Assembly (NCBI GenBank): GCA_017591395.1
Contig: WEDG01001555.1
Coordinates: 285,043-349,042, forward strand
DNA from: Schistocephalus solidus
Lineage: Eukaryota > Platyhelminthes > Cestoda > Diphyllobothriidea > Diphyllobothriidae
Length of the DNA stretch: 64,000 nucleotides
Direction: 5' to 3'
Below are positions 37,330 to 50,604 of the stretch, piece by piece (within the stretch, counting starts at the first letter, position 1; each line of letters begins with the position of its first letter). The translations under genes were made by a program, and so were the position numbers. The notes below the pieces were generated by a model, which was not told where the DNA came from, did no database searches, and saw only the letters and a program-made list of their open reading frames with translations.

Positions 37330-37540
37330 GAAGGGTTATTTAATTAGGATTATAACACTGATTATCGTGCGGCAAAACCCCGGATTATTTCAGACACGCT
37401 TTTGCATGCACCTCTTTTCAGTTGCCATCAAAAACTGCGCTCGGTAAAAAAATTAGTAATTGGGTCGTATGTTTTTTAAGTTCTTTTGATGTCCTTATAA
37501 ATTAAAAAATATTTTAAAAAACCTGCCCAAGATATCGTTT
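37330..37540 (+). repeat. Possible R1 repeat fragment
   Basis: GGGTTATTTAATTAGGATT, AAAACTGCGCTCGGTA and CCTTATAAATTAAAAAATAT occur in the same order as matching blocks of the 59.0-59.25 kb copy (GGGTTGTAATCTTAATTACC, AAAACTTTGACTATT, CCCTTATAAATTTAAGCATA). A similar weaker block follows at about 37890-37985. Low complexity makes this uncertain. Confidence 0.3.
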
Positions 37541-40500
37541 TTTTACTAATGTGTTAGGAACTTATATTGTCTTAAAACTTCAGTTCAAAGGAATGTCCAA
37601 TTCAGATGTTAAAAAAACGTTTTCCAATTCCTTAATTATTTTGAGCCCCGTCTGCCGTTGAATTTGTGTTTAGGATTTTAAATCTGCAAGCCATATACTT
37701 TTTTCGGGAAAAGTACAGTCTTCTAGACAATTGAATTCGAAATTTGAGCCGTCGTTTTCCTCCTTTATTCAGATGTGAATTTGCTTTTATGTACATAGAC
37801 TGGCCTATTTTTCTCATTAGAATTACCACTGTAAGTTTATATTAATTTTGATAAGATCATTTGCAAATGACACCTGCACTGTTTTGAAGAAAAACTGGCG
37901 CACTTTTGCGACGCATTCACGACCACTCATTAATTATGCAGACATTTGCAGCTTTTGATTACTAAATATCTCCCTTTTGCGTACCCCAATGAATGGAGGC
38001 CTTTTGCTGAAAAGTTTGAAACGATACTTTTAAAGTAAAGCATGTATATATCTCTCTCACATTAAGAAACGGTTATATGGGGCTAACTGAATTATTGTAA
38101 TGGGTAGGTTGTATACTTTATGAGGAACATTTATAAAAGAACTGCTATGATGCTATTTGAAAGAAAATTTTACGGTCTTCAAAAATCTCCTTAGTACATC
38201 CCTCGAGGTACGTCCTCGAGGTCTTCGCTGCTTAATTATTTGCACATCTTGGTGAAACCGTGAGTGTTCGCATCAGCTGGACCTGGTGGCCGTCGTCCAT
38301 GAGGTGTATGAACGTTCTCCCTTGGTTCGAACCGCAATGGACCGAGGATGACCTGGGCATATATTTCCACCTTTGAAATCCCTCAACAGACTCTGCAATC
38401 AGCAAGGGAGCATCTGGCTGATTCATGTAACCTCCGCAATGCCCCCGTTGCAACACCCCCCCCCCCCAAGGGCAACAGTTTTTTCCCTAAATATCACCGG
38501 GAGTTTTTTTTCACTGTCTGCTCTTTTTCAACTATGTTCCCCTATCTTGGCCTCGCCAACATATCGAGATGCTATTTTTTGATACCACAACTCGCATGTA
38601 CAAAAAGGGAATTCAAAGGTGACTCACCTACATCTCCCTCAAATATACTGATACTGATACACTATTTTGGTCGATTAAATTTGACGAACACCTGGGTTGC
38701 TATCAAATGCATATAAGAATGGATACTTTAGGCATGTCTTGTATGAGATGCGGCTTTGGGCAGGTCAAGATAACTGCTACGGTTGACCTTAAGCCCTTCT
38801 GATGCATCTCCTCGTTTTGGATATTCCTCTGAGATCAGAAGACTACGTATATCCGAGGCGCCTGAAACAAGTAGGTGGCAGTCACGGAGGACGCCTGGTC
38901 CTCCAGGCTTTGGCCTTCCCTTCATTCACTGCTAAGCCATTAGCAGGGCTGTCATCTCACCAATAAATAAGCACGATGAGCCACGTGGTGTATGCGGCGA
39001 ATCAGCATGGAGACCTCATCAGGGCATTGCCGGCGTTATTGGGATGCGAGCCCATAACAATTGTCACAAATGGGGTGTGTGGTGGCATTTCTAGGTGTAG
39101 GCTCAGGTCGCGCCCTCCACCTGCGCCCGATCCCACATCCAGTCTTCCTGCTTGTCTGAATGCCATGCACAAGAAGGTGGTGATGGAAAAGAGAGTAGGA
39201 TATGTACAATGCAAGTCTTCTATCACTGTAAACTACTTACGCGTTATTCACCATCTCAGCTCCAACCATATTCTCGAGCACATGGAGGACATCGTCGGAA
39301 AGGAAAGGCAAAATGTTGTTTTTTGGCACGAAGGGATTATACATCTACATCTCATTAGGCGTTCCAAATAGACATTTTTATTTGTCCTGAATGCGTGCGG
39401 CTGTGGTCATTGTAGCATCAGTAGCCGCTATAAACCTGGCCACCAGCACTAGGGAGATTGCAGCGAAGAAAACCCATTCGTTTGTAAATCAATGGAAATC
39501 CCTTGCTTTTTGTGTTATTCAGCTTTCCCCGAGGGATAATAAGCTCAATCCTTCGATTGGTTAGGCGGGTAAGAAATTAACCTAAGCTTTGAGATTATGC
39601 AAAGCTACTTATCATTAGGTTATTTAAGAGCAAAGAAGTAGGCTTTGTTTGACTGATCTACAAAGTAATATGGGAATTTATACAAGATCTTAATAAAACC
39701 ATCGCAAATGGAAATTTTCTACGCACATCATATATCACCTGGATTGGGCTTTCCAGTTAGTTTCTATTTCCTTGACTAAAAAGGTTTCCAAATTCATCAC
39801 ATTTGATTTGCTGTCCGAACACATTCGTCCTGTAGTAGCCTAAAATTCAGCTTAACAGTCTCCTATTGAACCTCTGAAACGAATTTATCACTGGGGAATT
39901 TAGCATTCTCACATCACTATGTAGGTGGTCTGGAGTACCATTATTTTAAAGGTTTCCTTTTTCCAAAAAGACTTCCCATCACTGATTTTAGCATCTAACT
40001 GCTAAACAAGGCGCTTGGCATACGTCGTCTTTAAACTGAGTCCCATTTAAATGTAAACGATTACTCTTGCTTTTATCCCGAATAAACTAATTATATGAAA
40101 AAAACCTGCAGCCTATCGCGGTTGCTTGTGTTGTCACCCTCGAGTTACCAAGTCAAAGACATTCGTTTACAAAATATTTAATGCAAATTTGTTCAAATAA
40201 GTTTTTTTCTTTTTATAAATTTAACTTCACGTTGCCGCCTCTTCTATCAAATTGCAGTTTGAGTATCAATAGCCTGCTTCAAACAGACAGCATAAACGAT
40301 ACCGGTATCGTCCCCGTGTGAATTCAACATGCTGGTGTTTTCGTGTTGTACCAGAACCGGGCGAATTTTAGGTGTATTTTTTATTTGCGTTACGCACGTT
40401 CGACAATCGTTGATCTTGTTGCACTTGCTTGCAAAAATACATGAAACTTAAATTAAGTGCGAGAATTGAATGGTAATATCCCTGGCCCATGGCTAATTAT

Positions 40501-40849
40501 GCTACAATTTACTAAGGAAATATTTTTCAAAACGTGTTTTCAAGGTATGATGATAAATAGGGGCACTGAGGCCCTTGAAAATGTTCCAAAGAAGAGACAG
40601 CAACGAGTGAACTCTAGTGGTTATTGCACAAAAGCATCACTCTATTTATTGCAATTTTCTGTTTTCCCTTGAGACCGACCTTTACGTGGCAACTAGCAGT
40701 GTGGAAAAATCACAAGCACTTGCCTGTGAAGCCAGGCCTTTGCATAGGAAGACTGTGGCAAGTATTGGGGGAAGCACATTAGCCGGGTCCCAATTACAAC
40801 GCCTTTACTTTTGCTACTCAATTCTTACAGTAGGTTGTCTTGGGCAGTT
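37541..40849. other. No recognisable gene; GC-richer islets
   Basis: Islets at about 38230-38470 and 38740-39350 are clearly richer in G and C than their surroundings. They hold overlapping frames of 65-131 codons on both strands, none recognised; decayed repeats are more likely than exons. Two copies of the palindrome CCTCGAGG lie at 38201-38208 and 38214-38221. A run of 12 C occupies 38456-38467. Confidence 0.35.
38456..38467. repeat. Poly-C run
   Basis: Twelve C in a row inside a GC-richer islet; a likely length-variable site. Confidence 0.9.
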
Positions 40850-42350
40850 TAAGATCGCGGGATTTTGGTTTTTGGCCCTCAGTTCCTGGTTCATCGTCGT
40901 GAGAGGGGTTTGGTTTACTTTTCTACTATCTAGCCTGGTTGCACCCGATTGCACTGCCCTCGCTTATACGTTGGTTCCGGTTGTTGGTGCTCTGTTAGAT
41001 GCAATGCTCGGTCATGTGTTTGGTCGTGTTGGGTGTGTTCAATGAAGGTTGGGGGGTTACGGGCTAGGGAAGCCATTGAGGGCTTCGCTTGCTTGCACAT
41101 TTCGGTTGGGTGCCCTTTGCAGTAGGCTGCCTGCTGTGCTGCGAAGTGATGCCTTTGGTTGGGCTTGACTTGGCCACTGTTTCGGTAAGGGTGTCGAGTT
41201 TTCGGAACAGGGGTGCTGCTGCTCACTATTCTGTGCGATCATGCGTGTGGCCGCATTCGGTTGGGCTCATGTGAAGGTGAGAATGTTGGGTTATGGAGCA
41301 AGAGCATCGAATGCGGATAGGATTGGTGCAGCTGTTGTTTTGCTTCCTGGGGTTGCGCGTGGTTCTACGGTCTGCTCTATAAGCCAGTTCCCCATGTCCT
41401 GCTGAGGGGTTGGAGTTGGGATAGCATCTTCCTTTGTGCGTGGATTTAGCGGGGCTCTTAGAGGGGTTGGGTGGTTCCGATGCAGTGGTTTTGCACTGAA
41501 CGGCTTGTGGGGTTCCCTTGTCTACGTCTCCACCGTCCCCTTTTCGTTTTTTTTCTCTCCTGCCGCTGGTGGGTTCGGTTACCAGATAACAGCTGCTTTT
41601 ACATAGACCTTCGTTCTTAGCCAAATGCCATTTTACGTTTAGGCAAACTCGGCAGCTGTCCTTTGTCTGACTTCTGTTATGTTAAGTCGTTTATTCGTGC
41701 TGCTCGCCAAGTTTTCCTCATATCATTGGTAGTTAGAGGTCGGAACAGCGTCTCTGTTTGAATGAGGTTTGGGAGGGGCTTCAGGTAGGGTGGCCTTCCT
41801 TTTGGTGTTTAGGTGTTGAATGGCTTGGAGGATGGTCTTAACTTCCCCCCCTTTTTGCCCCCTTTTCCTTCTCTCTATTCCCTTCTACGGACATTATGTT
41901 CCATAACCTAATAACAGCTGCCTTCCACCAGCTCAGTCGCTTGGATCGGTGACTTTGCATGCTAACGTTTACTCTACATCTGTCCTGTGAATGCCTTCTG
42001 GTAAGTCCGGTCACGCGTTGCCCTAATTTCGATAGTGTACTTGGTTTCCTTCGGTTATTAGAGGTTTGTAAGAGCGTTTTGGTTTGTGTGTGGGTCTGGT
42101 GCGCTTATTAGAGGAAGTTTTCGCTTTGGAATGGTTTCGTATTACATGGCCTGGGGGGTGCTTTAGCTTACTCTTAATTCCCCCCTGTTACCCACAATTA
42201 TTTTTTTCCCTTGGATTACGTGCTTACGCGACTTCGGGTGATTCTGGGTGGTTCAATTCGCAGTTGCCTTCGCTGGTTCCCATTTTCACGATTTCCATCC
42301 GGGCGCTTCCTAGGTTCTTCTCTTCCCATTTGTTCTGACTTCCACCGTTC
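40850..42350. repeat. Compositionally distinct block, G/T-rich then pyrimidine-rich, with diverged units
   Basis: The plus strand is strongly skewed to G, T and C and poor in A compared with the flanks. GGGGTTGG-like words alternate with long pyrimidine runs at about 41510-41560, 41838-41880 and 42174-42210. The word ATAACAGCTGC recurs at 41585 and 41911, 326 bp apart, each time just after a pyrimidine run, so at least two diverged tandem units are likely. Minus-strand frames here (to 132 codons) are rich in Pro, Thr, Ser, Lys and His and follow from the composition; no protein family was recognised. Confidence 0.4.
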
Positions 42351-43344
42351 AGGTTTATTTATTTTATTCCAATGAAAACAGTTCATTTAAGCTCTTTCTG
42401 TTCATTGGATGACTTTTTGCCTGTTTCATATTCGGCGGGGGTTTCCACCTCATTTAAAATGCATCCTTACTTACAATTTACGATTTTTACCTTACCTTCT
42501 CCGTTTTCCATAACTTTTTTGGCGTTCCTTTGCCTCACCCATAAAACCCCTATTACCACGGGTCCCGTAAGACAGGCGTCCGGTCTTGTGCATTTATTCC
42601 GCTCCTACCAAGTACTGTTACGCGATTGGATCTTCGAATCCAATCAAATCCACTGAGACTCGCGCGCTATTGGAGGCGTGGTCGTCACTAGAAAAGAGGC
42701 CAATTTTATGGATTTTGTTGCCCCCCCTTCTGGGTGGGTACAATATGGCTGTGATCTGGTATCCGAGCTCGCACACCCTGCATTTTGCATCTGACGGGGT
42801 TTCTCACTCCGTGCTTTGACAGGGAGGATTTAATTGACGCAAATACATAGGCAAACGCGCATTGCCTAGGGCAGATCGGAAGCCTGTAGAATGAATCGCA
42901 GTTGAGCTAAGAAATTCGTAGATGTATCAGACATCTGGTTAAAGTAACTGCTCTAGAGCAAAAGTTGCTTTCGACTGTAGGAGTTTCGAGGAATATTTAA
43001 AAGTTTCCTTGCAGTGTTCGGATTGCTTTAACGGATACAATATTGGAGGTTCGCAAGTTTAAGCACATAAACAGTTAAAGCTTATCAATATAAGAGCTGA
43101 ATTACAGAATTGCATTCTATCCATAGCTAACGGCTAGTTTGCAAGTTTCATGTAAAATCTTTCACCTGCATTCCAGCCAACGATCAACAATCGAGGCAAG
43201 AGGTAGACGGGGACCTCGTAAAATGTCCATCCCGGCGGCTGTGCTGTAAGGATTCACGGAGCAAACATCATCTTATCCCGTTCACAGCTTACTAATTCCT
43301 CTACGCTGACCATAGAGCTAACCATTTTCGAACTCATCTCGGTA
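42351..43344. other. No recognisable gene; one perfect hairpin
   Basis: An 8-bp perfect hairpin GATTGGAT, loop CTTCGA, ATCCAATC lies at 42624-42645. No gene context gives it a role. The rest shows nothing. Confidence 0.4.
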
Positions 43345-43560
43345 GGACGTAGAAATATGGACCCAATTATGCAGAGACCCTGTGCTATATTTTAGGGTGG
43401 ATAAGGTGAGATTTAAGGTTCAGATAAATTTAAGGTTGCGTTTAGTGTTAGCATTAGGAATAACTTTAGGGTTACGCCACCGGAATTGGTTTTATCCCTG
43501 GAATTTAGCACAAAGTCATCTGCATGGTGAGGATGGGTTCATATTCCAGCGATCGACCCT
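43345..43560 (+). repeat. Degraded relative of the 33.1 kb MITE
   Basis: GGTAGGACGTAGAAATATGG and CCCAATTATGCAGAG precede a TTTAGGGTGG, AAGGTT and TTAGGGTTACG interior. GGAATTTAGCACAAAG and GATGGGTTCATATTCCA follow. These parallel the left end, TTAGGG-like middle, GGAATTTACCG block and right end of the element at 33099-33460 in the same order. The inverted ends are too worn to prove it. Confidence 0.4.
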
Positions 43561-46500
43561 CATTTCTATAAATATAAGCCATTGTTTAAGCACACTGATA
43601 TCCCCTCCACCATCTCTATGTGCAGACCTTTAAGCGATCACAGTTTTAATTACAACTCTGCTGACTTTATCAACGCTACTCACATTGAACCATCGATAAA
43701 GTTTTTATACTCTGAAAGTTCTGCCTAGTACTACTGAAATGACGAGGAATACCCTGATCGATAAACCTCTTGCTGATGCACATAGCTAATTTGGTTTTAT
43801 AATATATGGCTTCTGCACTTCGAACCAAACATCCTGTCTCTTTTTTCTTCGCAGTAAGACGTAGGAGCTTCGTCATTGTTTCTCTGTTACTCATCTTCCT
43901 TTTGTTAAATAAATATTCTTCTGTTTCTTTGCCTTGTTGAGAGCTCGTCATCAACCGCTCAGATTTTTACCAGTATCTTCTTGAATTCCAAAAAGGCTTT
44001 ATTTTCTGCAGTGTTAGTTGTAAATGGCCACGGGTTCTTTTTTCGTAACTTCCCCTCAAATGGCATGTTCACAACAAACGAGGTAAATTCTTTAAAACAA
44101 AACGGTCGAAGTGGAGTTGAGACAATATACTCCTTCTGTAACACCTTTAACAAGACTGTTATTCTTTGGGCACTGAAAACAAAGGTGCGGAGGATTCAAA
44201 CAGTTTTGAGAATAATTTATCCACGCGGAGAGTAAAGAAGTCATTTCAAAGTACAGTATAAACATAACTTTTAAAAAGAAAGGCAGTTAGTTGAGTGAAC
44301 CTATGCCAATTTTTACATTTCAAACGGTGTTTAAGTAGTAGGTATATACCGTTCACTGAGCTTAATTGCTATAGCATACGTATTCCCCAGGAGAGGTTTA
44401 AAGAATGTGTCACTAGCATCATTTCTCCCACGAGTTATATTTCTTTCTTGTTGACAGCCAGGCATAGAAGAGTAGAGAGGGCAGTTACCCACGGGATAAT
44501 ACAATGTATTGACTGTTTTAGCCTCTCCGAAACAAACAAAGCCTACTCTACAGTTAAGGCATCACGAATGGATGATAACCAGTCAGCTATGAAACCGATC
44601 AATCTATCGCTATCAGGCAAGTGTTTCCAAAGGAGCCAAAAGTGATGCAATTTCACCCAGAACCTACTGCTTCGCCGTTAGTTAAAACTAATGCATGGTC
44701 TTTTTATGATTTTTTTTTGCAGTTCCATGTTGATGGATACAAGGAAGAGACACATATTATATGTGATCTCAGTGACCCCTAGTTTGCTTTTCTCTGCCAC
44801 TGCCTGTTCATCAACAATGTAATCTCGCAGGGGATCACTTGCAACTTTGCTGGAGGGCTTCATCTTCCCTGTTACTTAAACGTTTGCATGAAGCACTTCT
44901 TGGCTGACGGCTGGACAGCGTAGGTTGAACACGTAAATATTGACCCCCGATAATATCGCAGGTGGCCCTGCATTAAATTGCAGTTTTAAATTTAATTCCA
45001 ACGTTAAATTGAAACCCTTCCTCCTCTCACTCTCGTCTGAACTCTAATACTAACCACTGGAAACCTAAAACCATTAAAATGTAGCACTTGGCCACCAGAA
45101 ATAAAGGAGATCCACAGTCCTGCGTTCTACAGACAGTGTATTCACTTCGACACGCCTGGATACAAGGTGTACATGCAAAAGACCCTTTTTACAAGGAAGT
45201 TCTGGCGAGGATTCTATTGGTTATTTCGACATAACTCTAGTCTCATTCATTCCTTTGAATGTCCAACAAGAGCCAAGCTCAGAAATGCCAAGGTGAAGTC
45301 AGGCTTCACGGATGTCGAATGCAGGCCATTCCTGCTTTCTACAAAAACTAAAAATTCTCCCTTAGAAGAATTTGTTAAAGATGAATAGGTAGTCCACCTG
45401 CCAAGTGCAATTCTTATGTTTGTTTCGCCCATGATGTGGGATGTAAACGCCTGGTGTATAAACAGTAGGTGATCTAACTCACGCCAAGTGTGATAAAAAT
45501 TTAAGTGAGTAGTTTATCGTAAACTTTGTCTTGTTATATTCGGATATTTTGTACTTTCAGTCTTAGAACGGTGCAATAAATTAAACATATTTACCATAAA
45601 ACGCTCTAATATAAAGCAAAAAGTGAGTTTAGTAATTTTCAACCGAAAATGTATCACTTATTTTCAGAGAAATCACAAAACTGTCAAAACTTCCACATTT
45701 CACCATGACTGAAACTTGGAAAAGGGGAAATTTTGCACGCATTTGTCAGCGAAGTATCTAATTAACGTGATTTTAAACTAACAATATGTTTTTAAGCGTT
45801 TTTTTTTATTTATCTTAGGCATATTAATTGTCAACTTTGTTGTGAACTTTAATTTTTCTCGGCCACTAATTTTCATGTTCGGATGAATCTACAAATATAA
45901 CGGCTACCTCCATTACAGGGACTGTTCAAAATCTCCTTATTTCAGTAAAAAAAAATATATAATATCTTTTTTGAAGGTTTTGATGGTCATAGAGTCCAAG
46001 GTCAAAATTTATTGCTCATCCATTGACAACAATGACATCGTAAAATATTGACCGGTTTTGCAAGGAAGGTTGGAAACCTATTGTAATCCAATACCAGAAA
46101 TATCAGTAGAGCAATTTGACGAAAGGATAGATCTCTTCGTATAAACAAAATTGTATGCTTACACTATCACCTGAAAATTCTATTTAAATTTATTGGTCGC
46201 ATTTTCGGCGATTTTTCAAGTTTTCAGATTTTACCAATCTTTCAAAAATTATTATTTCTCGACAAAATAATATCACTTTCCACATATCGTTTAAGTTTTA
46301 AATTTGCGTAAGGTTTTCCATTAATATTTTAATGCATTGTTACATGCGTTGATGCCAGTTTGCGAGTGAGTATCGATCTTTCGTAAATTTCGGAATTTTG
46401 CATGAGTTTAGTCACTCACTGTACAATATGTCACCCTGTTCTCAAGTTCCGTAAGCTCATATTTTATCTTTGTTGTCCAATCACTTGCAGCATCCACTTA

Positions 46501-48711
46501 CGCGTTAACTTTTATCCAGTACATCACAGTTTTCTAGTCCTACTGAACTTGCGATGCTTTCATAACGGGTTGTTAAATTACCCAAAGAAGAACGCCTTCA
46601 GAACTGAGTCATAGTCTTCTGCACTTCCATCTTTCGGGAAGAGAGTGTTGCTGAAGTACATATTTTGCGGTTGTCTTTGAATTTCGTTAAGGTAATCCTT
46701 GCTGCCTTCCTTCAGTGCTTCTAAACTATGCCGCTTTTCAAGGACGTCCGGGAGTCTTGTCCTAAAATTTGCTTTGCGGCATCAACATAATTTGGTCAAC
46801 GTCACCCTCATATGGCATTTCAATTTGAAAATCGCAGCCAACGTACGGTGGTCCGAGTAATTCAATACTCGGTTCGACGATTCATACCCCGGGTTTATGA
46901 ATAGCAGGGGGGTTACCCTGGTCTGATAACAAAGAATGAGTCATACTGGCAACTCCAATGCCTCTGTCTCAATAATTGCTTGTTGAATACTTTCAGGTGA
47001 CCTGTATAGGCTGTAAACTCTCATCTACAAGGCAAAATGCCAATACCCATTTGCCGCTCCTATCAAATTGCATTTTCTAACACCACTCTCAAATGAACCT
47101 CGTCCTTTTGAAGGCCACTATATCAGTTTACTTAAATTTCTTCCCATTTGAATAAACCTTCAACGTTAACCCTCATCTGATTGGGTGAATTTAATAGGTT
47201 ATCGTTCCCTCGGTTATGTTTTATAGAATAAACTGCGTCATCCCTTAATAAGCCAATCTAAACGCTTCTTTTCTGTTTTTTTAGAACTTAGCTTTATAAT
47301 ACGAATGAGATACTGAGGGAAACGTTCATTATTTCAAACGCATTTGGCTTCTGCCCATCTAAAAGGCTTCGGGATAAAATGGTGACACTTTACAACATTT
47401 CTGTCAGACGAAGAACTCGGTGGCTTCACCCTGCTAGAATTATGTCGTACAGAAAAATGTCGGGAAAATATATCGACTGTGATTGCTTCCCGCCTGCTGT
47501 GAAGCGCGCGGTGGTCATCGTCAGCATTAGATAGTCGAACTTTCATCCATTCAAACGGAAAGGGTTCCTTTAGTGAGGGACAAAGATAGATAACCCTGAA
47601 ACCTAAGCAAGTTCAGTGCGTCAGCAGGCTGGTTTTAGTTTAATTTGTTAAAAATGGTTGCAAAATCAACAGTGTGCATATTGGTTTTCACTGAATTTCA
47701 ATGCTTGTAAATGTTCAGTTGCATTGTCTCCTAATGCTAAAACATTTTATTTTCTGCAATCAGTTAGAAGAACTCATGTATATGACGACTTCATAATTCA
47801 AGTTAGGTATAGTTCTGTTCTAGAAAATTAGCAATTGTGCGAACTTTTGGAATGGTGGCAATATTTTTTATTCAGTCAAATAACTGCAGGCACACGAGTG
47901 TATTTTAAAAATTGCACATTTGTGTACATATAGCGCTTTTTAAAATGTACCATGAAGCCTCTCTCTCTAGAGACGTTAATCGATACATTTTTTGCTCAGC
48001 GAATCTAATTTGGGTGTTACCAAAAACGTTGTTTTCAAAAATGTACCAAAATTAACAGTTCTTATAAAAAGCCACGAAATTCCTCATTTACAATTTATGG
48101 TAACGGTAGGTTATATGCAGCATCAAGATAACCAGAACCCCAGGCCCATGTTTTGCTTAATGCTCGACGATAATAAAGTGTGCAAGTTGCGAATTTTCAC
48201 GCCAGGAACGTTATCCTTTTATACCGATATCGAAACAACAAAATTCTACCAAAGTCGATGCGGGAGAAACCGGCAATGAAGTCATTCCAGGGTTTTCAAG
48301 CCGCTATCCGCTTTGCCCATACAATTTCTGGGTACTTTATACAAAATGTGCACTATCGACTTCATCAATTTAAAAGAATAAAGAAAAACAAAGTAATTTG
48401 GCAAAAACCATATACACCTTATATTACCTGTTGTAACGCCTGTAAAAACCCCTAATACCACCGGTCCAGTATTACATGAACTTGGGTTTCTGTCTTCTTT
48501 GGTGCTGTACACTGACCCACCGTTATCAAATTGATAATTTCGAGGACAACGAAATTTTCTGTTAAATGAAAGACTACATCTTGTACATTCTTTCCACAAA
48601 GTATGATTGAATGGATACGGGCATCGGAAATTGACCTAAAAATATGCGCTAATTAGATACTGCAGCAAATCGTGTGCAAATCGGGAATGCAACTTGGAAA
48701 AATCATGCTCG
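43561..48711. other. No recognisable gene
   Basis: AT-rich; many short overlapping frames, with no motif or family. A CCCTAA-like patch near 45020-45080 may be another worn relative of the 33.1 kb element in reverse. Confidence 0.35.
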
Positions 48712-49338
48712 AGATTTTAATTGAGTCAACTTCCTGTTCTCCAGAATGTTTAAAATATTGACCAGTGTTTCATTTTTCGACACCTACTACAGTATAATTG
48801 CATTATGCTACATGACATTTTATTAAGCTTTCGATACGTCCTTGGATGTATTCCGCGTCTGTTGGCAATTTCTGCAGGTTCTGTGTCTGTTCATTTGCCA
48901 TGGTTCAACAGTTTTTCTTAGATTTTAATTAAGTGAATTTCCTGTTCTCCAGAATGTTTAAAATATTGACCAGTGTTTCATTTTTCGACACCTACTGCAA
49001 TATAATTGCATTACGCTGCACGCCATTTTATTAAGCTTTTGATACGTCCTTGGATGTATTCCGCGTCTGTTGGCAATTTCTGCATGTTCTGTGTCTGTTC
49101 ATTTGCCACGGTTCATCAGTTTTTCTTAGATTTTAATTGAGTGAATTTCCTGTTCTCCAGAATTTTTAAAATATTGACCAGTGTTTCATTTTTCGACACC
49201 TACTACAATATAATTGCATTATGCTACACGCCATTTTATTAAGCTTTCGATACGTCCTTGGATGTATTCCGCGGCTGTTCGCAATTTCTGCATGTTTTGT
49301 GTCTGTTCAGTTGGCATGGTTCAAAAGTTTTTCTTATA
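48712..49338. repeat. Three head-to-tail copies of a 208-bp tandem repeat
   Basis: The landmark CCTGTTCTCCAGAAT recurs at 48733, 48941 and 49149, an exact period of 208 bp. The three units span 48712 to about 49338 and differ at a small number of positions each. Each holds TTAAAATATTGACCAGTG, AAGCTTTCGATACGTCC and GGATGTATTCCGCG. No coding frame runs through the units. The close similarity indicates a recent local expansion compared with the other repeats here. Confidence 0.95.
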
Positions 49339-49857
49339 TCAACTATTTGAACTTGTGCGCAGGCTAGACAGCAGCATCTCTCACATAATAAAGAGGTTAA
49401 GGGAAGACGAACACTCAAAATTCTTCAAAGGAACTTCTCAAAGCCGAGCGAATTCCACTGAAAATGATTTTTTACTAGGTGGAAGCAGTCAGACTAGAAG
49501 CTTTTCCGAGTGCATAGTATCTTGAGTCCATTTGGAAATTTTGTACGTGAAGCAATGGTCATCTTGTGTTTTGGGGGGGGGGCAGATATCGCAAAGTCCA
49601 AAAAGAGGCGTGATGAAGACCGTCTGTCGCCTCTTTCTCTCTGGAAGGTGACGCTTCAGGGTGGGCAGTTCTTTTGCGGTGGATTCGGCGGCCACTTCTT
49701 ACACTAGCCAGTCCAACTTAGAAGTTCAGTGTTTCAGAAACGATATTCCTCAAGGATAAATCAACGGTAGGCAGAATGCCTCTTTGGTTTGTCGAACGCG
49801 TTGAACAGTAGCATTTTGTGCACATCAGCTGCTGTTAAACTTTTACAATTAAGAAGT
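49339..49857. other. No recognisable gene
   Basis: Opposing 65-68-codon frames at 49489-49707 and a run of G at about 49571-49579; none is recognised. Confidence 0.4.
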
Positions 49858-50556
49858 GCTTTAGAGTGGCGAAAATGCCCATCAAAGGATTCAGACGACT
49901 AGGTGGTGGGCCTACGCGTGCTTTCGACAAATTCTCCTCGGGCCAGTACATGTATATGGGAACGGAGTACAAGCTAAGACATATGATCAATAATGTTCGT
50001 CTCGCCATACCAGTGAGTCGTGTTTATAGGGGGGAAGGGGGTGGCGATAAGAGACAACTGGTTAAGCGACAGTGAAGGTTTGGTGGAGTCGTTCACGCGT
50101 GTAGGAGGGGAGGAGGAGACGGCGTGGAGTGCGGTTAATTAAGTCGTCGTTGGCCATGCTAAGCGCGGAGCTTGTAGCAGGTTCTGTTGTGCGCATATGA
50201 CCGGCTTTCTCAAACGGATGGCGGTGGCTTCTGCTGTTCCTAGCAGTCGCTGACCCAATGAAGTGGGGTAGTTTGGTGGCACCTTATAACTCACACGGAA
50301 GGCTTCGTTAGGGTCCACACGGTGCCCAGAATCAACCAGGTGTGTGAGAATAGCGCTGCTTATGATTTAAACTTCTCCTTTTCTCAGCCATGCCGGGAGG
50401 TGTTTCCCTTATTCTTTTGGATGGGTGCCAACTAGTGCAAGCAATATAAACTGCTCCACATGAGCAATTGAATGAGTAGATGCACATGGAAGGGGTCTGA
50501 GCTGGCAACCTATCCTTACCCTCCCCGCGTAAAACTGGTCGGTTGAGAATAATATC
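49858..50556 (-). pseudogene. PLE family A, 5'-truncated copy in inverted orientation: endonuclease N-terminus plus 3' terminal repeat
   Basis: Read on the minus strand from 50556, this copy starts with ATTATTCTCAACCGACCAG and the endonuclease frame PSMCIYSFNC, SCGAVYIACTSW and PSKRIRE. It continues out of frame through the rest of the domain and the 3' untranslated sequence (50330-49950), then a hammerhead (49947-49899), and ends with GTCGTCTGAATCC and GATGGGCATTTTCGCCACTC. The last part is the terminal-repeat start also seen in the 1.5-2.1 kb array. The catalytic YIG reads YIA and the following Arg are replaced. About 600 bases are the reverse complement of 52546-53159, so this copy and the next element form two inverted arms. 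A partial inverted copy attached upstream is a known feature of Penelope-like elements. Confidence 0.9.
49899..49947 (-). ncRNA. Hammerhead ribozyme of PLE family A, slightly mutated
   Basis: On the minus strand: ACTGGC (49947-49942), CCGAGGA for CTGATGA (49941-49935), a 9-nt stem II segment GAATTTGTC, intact GAAA (49925-49922), then AGCACGCGTAGG for stem III. GGC can pair with the downstream GCC. U4 is C, which normally reduces activity, and the 3' strand of stem III is mutated. Confidence 0.6.
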
Positions 50557-50604
50557 CAAATTCTCGCCTCAGAATTCGCAACTCTAAAGCAGTCAAAATA
50601 TCAC

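Noticed and set aside
40930..41624. Pro/Thr/Lys/His-rich minus-strand frames of 98 and 132 codons
   Set aside because: Their composition follows from the skewed base content of the repeat block; they do not continue as one protein and match nothing known.
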